Origin: Isoetes taiwanensis
Lineage: Eukaryota > Streptophyta > Lycopodiopsida > Isoetales > Isoetaceae
Assembly (NCBI GenBank): GCA_021234155.1
Contig: JAJEKV010000013.1
Location: 19,806,446-19,870,445 of the forward strand
Reading direction: 5' to 3'
Length of the DNA stretch: 64,000 nt
The notes below the pieces were generated by a model. It did no database searches, was not told the DNA's origin, and saw only the letters and a list, made by a program, of their open reading frames with translations. The position numbers were made by a program, and so were the translations under genes. Shown here one piece after another: positions 1 to 9,941 of this stretch; positions within the stretch are counted from its first letter, which is position 1, and the number at the start of each line of letters is the position of its first letter.

Positions 1-401
1 TGATGCAACTTCGTAATGATGCAAGAGGACATCAGACCATGCAATAAGCACATTTTACCTAATCCAATTGACAATATCAGGTATTTTTGCACGAAAAACC
101 TGGTGCAACAATCAATGTACTCTTCCTAGCACCTGTAAGACTGCCACAATTGATATTATAGAAAGCTATTTGTAAAAAACCTACCTGGAAAATTGTTCAA
201 ATGGAAAAACTTAACATGCACTTAAAGCTCTAGACATGATTATGTAGGCATTCGCTTCAAGCTATCCATTTTCTTAACTGTGGCAAACCAAAACCACGAG
301 AAATGTCAAACACAGTGCCCTTAAGATATCTTGATCTCCTTGTTGTTTTTATGCACTTTAAAAGAAATCATCCAAAAATGGAACATCACTAAAAATGGCA
401 C

Positions 402-502
402 CTGCTTCCTCACATGATCTGGTATTAGTTGTTGAAGAAGTTCTGGACTGGCACCTTTTAATTTTGAAGACAATAACATGGTCTTATCAGGGGAAAAAAA
501 AG
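402..502 (-). CDS. Possible internal exon, gene not recognised
   Basis: On the minus strand a pyrimidine-rich tract ending in CAG at 503-505 is followed by about 100 bases of open frame and then by GTGCCA, a usable splice donor. The peptide runs FFSPDKTMLLSSKL, then GASPELLQQLIPDHVRKQ, and has the amphipathic helical look of a real protein. I do not recognise the family, and no neighbouring exon is identifiable within the window, so the rest may lie to the left or be lost. The splice borders and the codon-like composition are what is seen; that it is an exon is inference. Confidence 0.33.
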
Positions 503-599
503 CTGAAAAGAAACAAAGAAACAATGCTGTCAAACTCAACAAATATCAGCCTTATCCAAAGGTTTGAAGTTAAATAATGCCTTACCCAAAGGTTTGAAG

Positions 600-1248
600 T
601 TTGGGTTCATAGAACGTTGGTCCCTTTTTTTAATTCAATAACTATCTCAAATTTTTATAGATTGAAATACAACTTTGCAGTTGAGCATTATTTCATATTA
701 AATCTCACAAAAAAATGTCTAAGCCTTCATGTCGATCCTCTTTGCCAAGGTATAAGGAATTAAGAATTGTTGCAAGAAACTACCTTCCTCACTTGGGTAC
801 ACCAACTAAAAATTTTGTATTTCATAATCATTGACATGAAAATTTAACTGTTCCATTAACTTATCACTAGAAGAAAAACCCTACCTTTGTAACGCTTTTT
901 AAAACGCTTTTTACATTAAATTAATAATATATCATAATTTTAAAGTGGCGTCTCAAATCAAAGTTATATCGCGTTACAATTGATGGGTCAAGTGAAATGC
1001 GTTACAAATTGGCAACACGTTAGAAAATTGTAGTGCATTTCAAATTTGAAACATATTACAATTGTGATATGCATGTCAATTTGAAGTATTTGAAACGTGT
1101 ATCAAATTTATAACGTGTTTCAAAAAAATCTACTAATAAAAATTCCTGAACATTGAAATGCTTTGCAAAATAAAGAAATAACGTCTCAAAAGAAATAGAT
1201 TTTTCAATAAACCTAACATAAAACATCTTTCACGATATAAGTTTATTT
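600..1248 (+). repeat. Dispersed repeat family R1, copy A
   Basis: Closely matches parts of 12590-13700, 14805-15070 and 56990-57560. Shared landmarks are GGGTTCATAGAACG, CTTCATGTCGATCCTCTTTG, CTAATAAAAATTCCTGAACA and an internal stretch of degenerate short repeats built on CGTTACAATT and GTTTCAAATTTG. It has no coding capacity. The right end is cut by the fold-back element that starts at 1249. The 5' half of the family, present at 12155 and 14480, is missing here. Confidence 0.8.
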
Positions 1249-1625
1249 CATTAATTAGCTCAAATCATTGTATCCAACACATTTAAAATAAAATCCCCCT
1301 AAAATTCCCTTTGGTTTGGGTGCATATTCACACGGGGAGTTACTCCAGACATCGAGAGTTATCGGATGGGCATATTTGCTCTGGACCATACATAGTGATC
1401 CTCGTTTGTGGGGTATGCATGTACAAGTTTTTGTATATTGTATATTAAAGTTTGCAAAATACCACAAGATTTAAGGAAATGTACTTAATGGTGTGTATTG
1501 TAAGTTTTTAGGGGCTCTCGCTACCCTACGTAAATCCCCGTGTGAATATGCACCCAAACCAAAGGGGGTTTTAGGGGGATTTTATTTTAAATGTGTTGGA
1601 TATAATGATTTGAGCTAATTAATGT
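1249..1625. mobile_element. Fold-back (MITE-like) element with about 85-bp inverted ends
   Basis: The left arm (about 1249-1342) and right arm (about 1536-1625) are reverse complements with only a few mismatches, starting CATTAATTAGCTCAAATC on the left and ending with its complement on the right. Between them are about 190 bases without a gene. TTAA lies at both outer edges and could be a target duplication, which would fit a piggyBac- or Harbinger-type non-autonomous element, but it is also part of the palindrome. A second copy of the right two thirds is at 16153-16640. Confidence 0.65.
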
Positions 1626-2229
1626 TAATGGTATATATGTGTTGGTTGTTATATTAAAAACATTTGGGGCCCCGGGGCCCTAATAAAAGCCATCTGCGGT
1701 CACTTCGGGCACTAATAATGGCATAAATGCATGTAACAATTTTTAATTCACTTCTGCATGTAACAATTTTAGAAATATTTGTGCATGTAATCCAATTACA
1801 TGAGACAAGCCTAGAATGATAAAATTGCTTTGTTTTAATATAGATACAATGATGTGCATTAGTTGCATGATGGGATGCTGCTACGAGCAAACACAAATCA
1901 CATATCTTTGGATTATAGGTTCCCAAGCACTGTGATTGAAATTATCCACCAAAGATGATATAAATATCCATGAGAAAATACTCTTGTGAATAGAAATTGC
2001 AGCATTGTGTGCATCTATAGCATCTTGTCCTGATGAGAAATAGTAAAACAGAGCGTCTTGTAGCATTAAACATATGTTGTAGCATCAAAATATCGCACGA
2101 CGATAACAAGTTTGCCAAATAAATATTACCAACCAGTGGGACCTGAACCCATCCTATCCTTGTAACCATCTTAGTGAAGAAATTTGTATCTTAGTAAAGG
2201 AATTTGTGTACCTATAACAACATAAATGC
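1626..2229. other. No gene seen
   Basis: This stretch starts with the continuation shared with 16450-16600 (GTGTTGGTTGTTAT and a GGGGCCCCGGGGCCC palindrome near 1666-1682). It then becomes AT-rich sequence with short open frames only. Nothing in it resembles a known protein. Confidence 0.5.
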
Positions 2230-2249
2230 AAAAAAAAAAAAAAAAAAAA
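2230..2249 (+). repeat. A20 tract
   Basis: A run of twenty A on the plus strand directly abuts the end of the aldo-keto reductase-like sequence at 2250. It may be the tail of a plus-strand retroposon that cut into the pseudogene, but I found no matching target duplication upstream. Confidence 0.7.
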
Positions 2250-2712
2250 TCGAGCATTTACAACGCTTCCGGACAAATCCACAAATCTTGTTGCGACATT
2301 AGTCTCAAACAAATCGTGCAAGGCTTTCCCAATGTGTACAACATGCCACAAAATTCAAACCTTGACATGAACATGGCAGCACAATCATAATGAATACCTC
2401 TTTCTGATTCCCGTAAATGTATGCAGAATTGATATGTCATTAACCAACCTATAGTCCAAGGAAAGATATGAAAGTTTAGTGCTTGAAGAAGTTCTAAACT
2501 ACAACTTGCAAAAATCTCTTGCCAGACTCAAAAGCACATTGAAACACAAAATTTCACCGGAATCAAAGCAGGAGTTTAGCAGTGGTAATAAAAAACTCTT
2601 TGACAGCATTCTTTAAAGCATCACCAACAACTCCTTTGTCGGCCTTCTAGGTACCCAAGCCAACAGCAGGAATATAAGCTCCAGTGTTGGGCCGAGAAGC
2701 ATGGCGATCAAC
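2250..2712 (-). pseudogene. Aldo-keto reductase (AKR) pseudogene, N-terminal exons
   Basis: AKR enzymes are NADPH-dependent cytosolic carbonyl reductases with a TIM barrel. Reading the minus strand, about 2712-2598 gives NTGAYIPAVGLGT, a stop (TAG at 2649-2647, where the family has the Trp of GLGTW), then KADKGVVGDALKNAVK, the first beta-strand and helix of the family. After about 200 bases, from 2397, comes IHYDCAAMF, matching the family's GYRHIDCAA with the catalytic Asp present. Then, in another frame, IGKALHDLFE matches the VGKAL..LFE helix, and back in the first frame QQDLWI matches REDLWI. The sequence ends at the A20 tract. The rest of the barrel is absent. One nonsense change and at least two frame changes make it dead. 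Confidence 0.7.
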
Positions 2713-3782
2713 TTAAGTTACAAGAAAGAAGTGAGGAAAGAAAAACGGTTCTAGTTGTACCTCCTGCTCCCCAGCACCTTTTCTAAATGGACGACACTGA
2801 GGTAAACCACATACTATGTGACTATAGAATTCGGAAGGATTGTCGACTTATAAGCTAGTAATATCCTGTGAGGCTAGAGAACCTGTCGCGAGATACTTAA
2901 AAGCAATCTTTCACCTTCTCTCTGTTGCCCTAAAACAACAAATAAATAAAAAGGATTGCCGAGAACCCACCACACTCAACAAAGAAAAAGCAGATCCCCG
3001 TCCCTACGGCACTTTTTTTTTCACCAGAACAATGCTCCAACATATCGCATCAGCGCCTTAACTTCTTGAGCAATCATCCTTCACCACTTCCCACAAATCA
3101 AACCCACCGCATTGACCACAAGAGCATATCCACATTTTTGACCCAATCTTTTACCAAAATCTACCATTTTGAATGTGCCATTCTTGACCAAAACTTTGTC
3201 ATAAGAGTCCCATCTGATCGAATAATGAAGGAATAAAAGAAAGAGCGAAACAAATCTGTTTGGGGTTCTGCAAGGCCATGGAATGTGGCTGCATGCACCG
3301 AGAAGCAAAAATTTAGAGGAAAATGCCTGATTGAAAAGAAAAGGATGATTCCAATCGGAAGTGCATTCTCCATCCTAAGGTGTGGCGGAACCCATACATG
3401 CAACACAAACTTATGTGTGGCCAAACTTGAATGGCAACTGGTTTGCACGCTTGCTAGTAGAGTTTAAGGTGGGTAAAGTCTGAAACAATTTAAAGGCTAA
3501 ATTACGGTCTTGTCACAACTTACAAATTTTGGATCTTGAAAGAAGCATGTACTCAGATATTTGTCAAGCCATAATTGTTGTGGAGTATCTGCAATTCTCC
3601 AAAACAAAGTGACTCTTGAACTTGAAAAGGTGACGAGAGGAGAAGTTTCATATGAAATTCCTGAAGGTAGACCATATACAAAAATAGAGTAGAGTAGAAT
3701 GATTTTATAGGACTACAATTGCATTGAAGTAACATGAAATCAATCTCATTAGGACCATATAATTGATAATTGATCCGTTAAA
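2713..3782. other. No gene assigned
   Basis: Open frames of 60-95 codons occur on both strands between 2840 and 3735, but they overlap one another and none shows a recognisable motif or paired splice sites. A few AKR upstream exons could be hidden here; I could not find one. Confidence 0.4.
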
Positions 3783-4016
3783 TCATTCTACCTTCTTTAA
3801 CATCACATCATCCGTCTTTAAATGCTTATGCATCCCAGCATAAGTTCTAAGATTCTGTCCCAGAACAGCCGCAAGAAGATGTTTTAATCGCACTATAATG
3901 ACTATTATTACCACTGCCCTTTTGACAGTACACATTATCAAGGTCGTCTCAACCAACCTCGTTGGCCCCCTAGCAACTACTTTGACATACGAGCGTCTCC
4001 TAGACAGACTTTTTTA
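3783..4016 (-). pseudogene. Unassigned open frame without start codon
   Basis: About 77 codons are open on the minus strand, ending at TGA (3785-3783). They include RRRSYVKVVARGPTRLVE in the first part and RLKHLLAAVLGQNLRTYAG, then DDVMLKKVE, at the end. There is no ATG at the front, so it would be a last exon or a decayed piece. It lies downstream of the capping-enzyme remnant on the same strand. The family is not recognised, and chance is possible because the stretch is short. Confidence 0.25.
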
Positions 4017-4977
4017 GGCTGACCTTTGAGAAAATGGTCCAAGCATTCTTATACTAAATGCGTATCCTTGGCATTGAACATCATGATGACAATTCTTCTT
4101 AGAGTTGCAATTACACCCATCATATTATCAGTTCCCGTGAGGCATGGGCACAAGACATATGACGAATGCATGAAATTAATGAAATTAAATTCACAGAATG
4201 CATCAATAGCATGGACATGTTATAAGCAAAACAACAATCTCTAAATTGCCATTTCGATAGCCAATTGACAAGTTTCGAGTGGGTAGGACGGGGATTAAAT
4301 TTCAAATTTCTCATGCTCGGATCAAGCTATTTGTAGCCTTCAAAAATGCAAGCGGATCATACACTCTAACATAGGATGTGCAAAGTGGAGCCCTTCCATT
4401 TCTTCTGATTTTGGTGATTTAAAACCCTGAAGTTGCTTAGTTATCCTTCATTAATTGACTCTAATGAGCAAAACCTCACATCCATTCACAAATAGAAACA
4501 TAGCACTTGCAATAGGACTTACCTTGCAGTCATCCAGATCTCAAGCTTGGACCAAAATTGCGCTCTCTTCGGATCTAATTGGGTCCATATTGACATTCAG
4601 CAGCAACTTAGTTATTGAAGTATAATAAAATAGTTTGGCAACTAAATTGTTGTCTGCTGCCTGCTTTGTCACAGCATTACCAGCTGGGTTACAATTTTTC
4701 TAATAATACAAACAAGTAATACTAAGGAGGAATCTGGGTACCTATTAAACCAGGTGATAAAGAGAGTCAAGTATGTATTATAATTGACCAGTGAGTCAAT
4801 TGTAAGCATCTTCAGGTCTACGATCTATATACCTAATCCAGTACTGCTAACTTCTACATGTATCAAATTCTAAATTCTGATCTATAGGCATTGGAGGCAT
4901 GCAAGTCTTATACCACAGTGCCATCAATTGAGAAAATAGCTTGGATCTTGCTTAAGTGTAACAGGTGAACGATCTAT

Positions 4978-6899
4978 TCATATTCCATACATTGGCAGCC
5001 GGACGATCCTTCCAGTTTCCTCATAAAGCACATCTTCTGTAATGTTGTCTTCAATGCTCTTGACAATCTGTATCATTTGCTCTCTATCCTTCTCTATCAT
5101 TTGCTCCTATATGAGGCAAAATAATTCCTGAACAAAAAGGTAGGATGCACCATGCGCATACAAAACCTCATCATGCTAGATACCTGGATGCTCACAATGC
5201 CAAATCAACATTGGTGCCACTAAATGGTTTTATCAATGTTCCCAATGTCAACTCGAACTAGTTTATCCTGCCAGAATAAGATCTATGCTGAATGTCTTGC
5301 TTGATTTTTGTTCCATTTGTGTTCCAAGTTACATTGCAATTGTCCATACAAACTGTATAACAAGAAAAATGCAAGTTACCTTTCTATATGTAGTCCATGT
5401 ATTTGGATGCTTCTTATCGTTCGGCACTCTCATAAACTCCCAACTATTCTTGATTATGTTCAAAGAGCATTCAACTACCTTGCTCTCTAGTGCTTTCGAA
5501 CTTATGTTCTCTGCCAAGCATAACAAAAACTCAAGGGACAGAAAACCAAAAAGATTTTGCCATACAAACAACTACCAGAAAGTGTCAACTTTGCACCATC
5601 AAGACACTTTAGCTCGTCAGTCTTGCCAACCAAACAAAGGCTGTTCTCTCAACTCCGGTATTGTCTGTAAGAAGAGGAAAAGGGATATTAGATTGATGTG
5701 GATAAAGAGGAGTGCATCAGAAACATGAGAGACATCTTGTGGATAAAGAGGAGTGCATCAGAAACATGAGTGACATCTTAAAGGAGCATGCTGGCATTCA
5801 TTTCAAAATGAGCATAGATAGAGCATAAAGATGACTCTCTATAGCTATCAGTTGGTTGGTATGGGAATAGAAGAAACCCTGAGAATGAAATCAGCAGAAT
5901 TCATATGAGGATACTTCCACTTCAAGAGGCCATTGTATCCATATGGTATGTATGGGTCATCCCATCCCTGCACAAGAAACGAAAATGAATTAACTATATA
6001 TGAAGCCCTGCACAAACTCCCTAGTGACAATATGCTATGTTTTAAATGCAACCATTTTCCTAGGAATTTATTATTGATGAATGAATAAAAGACATCGAAT
6101 CCTAATATTTAGGGGGCTACACTAGGCACATGGATCTCTTCACATGTTTCCTTTGATAATCAAGTTACATTTACCTGGGAAATCACGCCATCAGCTTTAT
6201 GGGGAAGTTCTGAATAAGACCACCGAGAATCCTTGGCGTCATTGGCAGAACCCAAAATCCCTTCCATTTTTCTGGTATATCAAACCAGCAAATTAATAGA
6301 ATAAACAGGCCAATTCACACATGTTATTTTTCTGCATAAAGGGAAGGAGGAAAGCAACATTTATATGGACAATACTTGTACGTGGCTGAGAATTCAATTG
6401 GAGAATGACTGAGATGCAGTTCTCCTTGAAAATCCAACCTGGAAAATGTTCTGCACTTTTCAGTTTGTTATAATGATAGCACTGAATTGCATGATTATAG
6501 ACACAATGCCTTGCTCTTCTAGACATGTTATAACTCATCTACATATCTGACCAGTTGAAACAGTCGTCCCACAGCCATATACTCAAAGCTCTGAGGAGCT
6601 TTACATTTTATGCCACGATGATAAAGAACTGTCCTGCATGTGATTGCCTAAGACATGCATTTTATAGCATAGACTATCTATCTCTACACATGGCATGCCT
6701 CCAAATGAAATGAAACTATGCACCAAACATCGATATAGAAATGAAACTATGCATCAAGGTGCAATTGAGACCAACCTGGAAATATTGGACTGCCTCCAAT
6801 TCATAGTTATATTGATGGCTAGATAAGGCATCCTGCTTCCTTGCATGCCGTTCTTGGCCATGCAAGGCTGGAGATGCATCATTCCGGTGAACTGCTGAT
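4978..6899 (-). pseudogene. mRNA-capping enzyme, last five exons, frame-broken
   Basis: Plant capping enzymes join an RNA triphosphatase to a guanylyltransferase that puts GMP on nuclear pre-mRNA. Five minus-strand segments follow the guanylyltransferase order. At 6899-6776: YNYELEAVQYF. At 6271-6175: FWVLP, then PHKADGVISQ (motif IV, DGLIFQ). At 5967-5878: GWDDPY and LLKWKYPHMNSADF (motif V, LLKWK with VDF). At 5664-5576 and 5510-5380: GKTDELKCLDGAKLTLSE crosses the join in frame, then VVECS, NSWEFMRV and TTYRK. At 5106-4978: NITEDVLYEE, RIVRLPMYGI and stop. Each has AG and GT at its intron edges. FWVLP and PHKADG are in different frames, and the 5664 segment needs a shift near its start, so the copy looks dead unless these are assembly errors. 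The nucleotidyl-Lys motif and the phosphatase half are not found upstream. Confidence 0.72.
5698..5779. repeat. 41-bp tandem duplication
   Basis: GTGGATAAAGAGGAGTGCAT and the following 21 bases occur twice in a row with one difference. It lies inside the intron between two capping-enzyme exons. Confidence 0.85.
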
Positions 6900-7489
6900 C
6901 TGTAAACAGAGTAAGTGTTGGTTACCCGATGATTTAAGCTCCATAGCAAGGCGCACCAGTCGCAAGGCAGCCATTGCTCTGCAAACCCCATCACAAAATG
7001 GATCAGATCTTGCTACACCACAATAACCAAAGACCTGAAAGCTCATATGCTTAAAAAAAAAACCCAATGTTTACCTTGTCATTAGTATGAAGACCTACGA
7101 AACATCCAAGGATTTATTCAAACAACAGAGTATTTCATAATTGCATGCGGGTTTTCTTTCCCCAAAGGCATTTGAATGGATTTGTTCATACCAGTCCTTG
7201 GATGCCACAGAGAAACGAGCCAAATCGGAAGGCTTGTCTAGCAGAAGCACCGCGTAGATTCCAAAACATCCTTATGTATGGCAAGCATATCTGTTTCTGC
7301 AAGCATGTCAATGTGTTTGTGCATCAACGGGTGGCATAACTTGGCTTTGGGATCGTGCCAACATCCGACGGACAGCACACAAATATCTGGGATTTTTCCC
7401 AATTTAGATGTGGGCTTTTCCCGAAAGCCAGGAATAGAACTGATATTTTAAGAATGGAAAGTGCAGAGTCAGTGTGACAACTACAAAGG
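6900..7489. other. Intergenic region between capping-enzyme remnant and kinase
   Basis: A possible further minus-strand exon with AG and GT borders lies near 6935-6990, but it does not clearly match the guanylyltransferase. On the minus strand near 7220 the peptide PSDLARFSVASKDWYEQI slightly resembles an F-box end, which is too short to call. This region should hold the kinase promoter. Confidence 0.4.
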
Positions 7490-7497
7490 TATAAAAG
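7490..7497 (+). promoter_or_regulatory. TATA box of the kinase gene
   Basis: TATAAAAG stands 68-75 bases before the ATG at 7565. With the usual 25-35 base spacing, transcription would start around 7520-7530, inside or just after the GCATTT array, giving a leader of about 40 bases. Confidence 0.65.
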
Positions 7498-7504
7498 AAC
7501 GTCT

Positions 7505-7534
7505 GCATTTGCATTTGCATTTGCATTTGCATTT
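7505..7534 (+). repeat. (GCATTT)5 microsatellite in the kinase leader
   Basis: Five perfect copies of GCATTT lie between the TATA box and the start codon, at the expected transcription start. Length changes here would move the start site relative to the TATA box. Confidence 0.9.
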
Positions 7535-7564
7535 CCATTGTGTTGGCATTACAGAATTCTGAGT

Positions 7565-8542
7565 ATGGAGACGAAGACGGAGGAGACAGACGAAGAAATT
7601 CTCAACTACAACTATTCTGCTTTATTTCCCAATCTTTTGAAGAGCTATGATCTGCTTAAGGAAATCGGCAGCGGTGGCCAAGCTACGGTTTTTCGCTGCA
7701 GAAGTAAAACAGAAGGTAAGAAAGAGTTTGCTTGCAAAATCATCTGGGTAGGAGATACAGAGCCGATCAAGGAAGTGGAGATCATGCAGAAGTTAGCCAG
7801 CAGCCCTGGCGTAGTGCATATACACGAAGTAATCAAAGACAAGCGATTCTGGCACTTGATCATGGAATTGTGCGAATGTAGCTTGCGTGATGTAATCATC
7901 AAGAAAGGCAGGCTATTTGAAAAGGAAGCTGCTCTTCTTATTCGAAATCTTGCTCTAGCTATACAGGATCTTCATCAAAAGGGTATTATCCACCGGGATC
8001 TGAAGCCGGGCAACGTTCTTGTGATCTCAGCAGCAAAACCTTATGATGTTAGGGTTTCAGATTTCGGCCTATCGGCTCGTTTTTCAGGTTCGGCTCCCAG
8101 TTTTACATCCAGAGTCGGAACACTAAGATATTTCGCTCCAGAGGTTGTGCAGGGATATTATTCCACAGAGATAGACATATGGGGTCTGGGTTTGATCCTG
8201 TATGAGGCGCTTACAGGGAATTATCCCTTCTCAAGTCTACAAACTGCAGAAATTCACGAAGAACTGCTTCATTGCGAGGATCTGGCTGCCTCACACTTGC
8301 ATTGGCCAGTTGGGTTGGTGTCAGAAGAAGCAAAGAGCCTTGTTATGGCGATGTTGCAGCCTGATCCGGAGGAAAGGATATCTGTGCAGCAAATTTTGGC
8401 ACATCCCTGGGTTGCCAAATATTATTCTAGTACTACTAGTAAAAGTGCGCCTCAGAGCTTAAAACGTAAGAGGCCATGCTTCAAATATGGTGTCCCTGCT
8501 AAGCTCATCAGAACAGTGAGGCCCTGTGAAATTGCCTGCTGA
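7565..8542 (+). CDS. Intronless Ser/Thr protein kinase, CAMK (CDPK/PPCK-like) type
   Basis: Transfers phosphate from ATP to Ser/Thr of unknown proteins. The 325-residue product starts at METKTEETDEE. The in-frame TTG at 7538 is a weaker choice, since ATG 7565 is the first ATG after the TATA box. All kinase landmarks are present: glycine loop GSGGQATV (35-42), ATP lysine K58 in FACK, glutamate of helix C about E70, catalytic loop HRDLKPGN (143-150), DFG (166-168), APE (191-193) and DIWGLG (204-209). The domain ends near residue 295, and a basic tail with KRKR, possibly a nuclear signal, follows. There are no EF-hands, transmembrane helix or other domain. This resembles PEP-carboxylase kinase and the catalytic half of CDPKs, but no motif fixes the subfamily. 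The single exon could mean a retrocopy, yet a TATA box is in place. It diverges from the capping-enzyme remnant, and its 3' flank is the start of the duplicated R1 block. Confidence 0.93.
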   Translation: METKTEETDEEILNYNYSALFPNLLKSYDLLKEIGSGGQATVFRCRSKTEGKKEFACKIIWVGDTEPIKEVEIMQKLASSPGVVHIHEVIKDKRFWHLIMELCECSLRDVIIKKGRLFEKEAALLIRNLALAIQDLHQKGIIHRDLKPGNVLVISAAKPYDVRVSDFGLSARFSGSAPSFTSRVGTLRYFAPEVVQGYYSTEIDIWGLGLILYEALTGNYPFSSLQTAEIHEELLHCEDLAASHLHWPVGLVSEEAKSLVMAMLQPDPEERISVQQILAHPWVAKYYSSTTSKSAPQSLKRKRPCFKYGVPAKLIRTVRPCEIAC

Positions 8543-8720
8543 AAGGACATTCTTTCTGTAAATATGTTAATTTGCCACTCAAAGGCAAAAGCTTGATATA
8601 TTCTTTTGTACATACGCCACCTCGATGGCATATAATTTATAAAGGTTGGCTTCTCAATATGCCACCTTCATGACATAGAATTGTTTATAGAGGTTGGCTT
8701 CTTGACATATGCCACCTCCA
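8543..8720 (+). repeat. Kinase 3' flank with short direct repeats
   Basis: GGTTGGCTTCT followed by ATGCCACCT occurs twice about 50 bases apart (near 8644 and 8692), and an earlier partial copy is near 8617. No AATAAA is seen before 8720. The second repeat is also the left end of the large duplicated block. Confidence 0.6.
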
Positions 8721-9515
8721 TTCAAAAGTCTTGTGTATGAATTTAGGTAACATCACGTTCACTCCTGGTACTTCAGCACAGAATTCTATATAAGCATATG
8801 TATTCAATGAGTGTGATTCATGGCTACAAACTTTGGATTCTATGTAAGCATATATGTATTTCAAATGAGTGTCATTCATGGCACAAACTTGGGACGATGG
8901 ATGCTTGAACCTAAAGTGGAGAAATTTATGTGTATCTTAACAACTACGTCCACATGCTCATCCATGAAACCCTCTTTACGGTTAGCCTGTAATGATAATA
9001 TAAGGTACACACACGAGCTAGAGAAATAGCCGGCATCAACTTTTAGTTGAGCAAGATTAAGATCGAAGATGCTGAAGTGTAAGTGTTATTCTCTAGCCAG
9101 TATATTCTCTAAATTTTTTGAGCTCTTGGAGAATCATTTAGTTATATCTGAGCGTTTGGACAATGTTAGAATGAGCAATAACATTTAACACTAGAGTTGT
9201 CCCAACATGGACCCAAATGGGTCGATCTACATTGTCTTTTTAATTAAACTTCTACCCAGCATGCTAGGTAAAGAATTTGAGTGAACTGCTTGCACTATCA
9301 TATTCCTTAGTAGTGCACATGTAAGATAAAATAGATTAAAAATTCTAAAGATTTGGACATTGTCAAATACAAGCATTGTAACTAATGGGGGTTAGGTAAA
9401 TTTTGCAATGTGATTAAGATTCCATCGATCATCGTGCATATATGATTTTTCCTCAATTTTTAGATTAATACATGTCATATAACTGGCTACGTCAAAAAAC
9501 CTAACTCCAAACCAA

Positions 9516-9941
9516 GGTAGTTGAGTACTTAGAAATCCGTACCTTAAAAATCCGTATGCAAAGATTTTTTAAAGGTTTTTAAAAAAAATATAAAAATCCT
9601 TAGAATACAAATTTTATAGAAATTACAATATAGCCATTACAATATGAAATTCTAAACCTGTAAGCCTACAATTCTAACCCTAGACCTAAATTCTAAACCT
9701 GTAATCCTAAATTTTCAACATTCTAACCCTAAACCTAAGTGTACACAATGTAAGCCTAAACATTCTAACCCTAAATTTAAACATTCTAACCCTAAACCTA
9801 AACATTCTGGGTAAACCTTAATTCTAAACATTCAAACCCTAAACCTAAATGTTTTTTTATCCCATTCCATAAAAATCTTTTTTTAACTGCGTGACGGTTT
9901 TTATAGAAGAATTTTTATGAATGGGTTTTTTAACCACCTTG
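9516..9941. mobile_element. 426-bp non-autonomous insertion with target duplication
   Basis: Absent from the sister copies at 14745 and 56940, which have an uninterrupted CCAAACCAATGTGTGATT. Here TCCAAACCAA stands on both sides (9506-9515 and 9942-9951). The ends form a short imperfect inverted repeat, AAGGTAGTT at the left against AACCACCTT at the right. A 9-10 base duplication with short inverted ends suits a Mutator-like or hAT-like MITE. It encodes no protein. Confidence 0.75.
9640..9850 (+). repeat. Telomere-like degenerate repeats inside the insertion
   Basis: About a dozen copies of variants of ATTCTAACCCTAAACCTAA. The plant telomere unit is CCCTAAA, and CCCTAAA or CCTAAA recurs here in one orientation but mixed with ATTCT spacers, so it is not a true telomere tract. 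Confidence 0.7.

Noticed and set aside
2125-2170. tRNA-like or SINE-like B box on the minus strand (GGTTCAGGTCC)
   Set aside because: The only A-box candidate is 19 bases away, too close, and no cloverleaf forms.
4523-4605. Exon-like minus-strand segment (NMDPIRSEESAILVQA) with GTAAGT donor
   Set aside because: It contains an internal stop and its acceptor is poor; no link to the capping enzyme, which ends at 4978.
5285-5728. 147-codon plus-strand open frame
   Set aside because: It lies opposite the capping-enzyme exons at 5380-5510 and 5576-5664, whose peptides match a known family. The plus frame has no motif.
7538-7564. Earlier kinase start nine codons upstream
   Set aside because: The codon at 7538 is TTG, not ATG. 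The first ATG after the TATA box is at 7565 and begins a sensible protein.
9640-9850. True interstitial telomere
   Set aside because: Units are degenerate, mixed with ATTCT spacers, and confined to a 426-bp insertion absent from sister copies.
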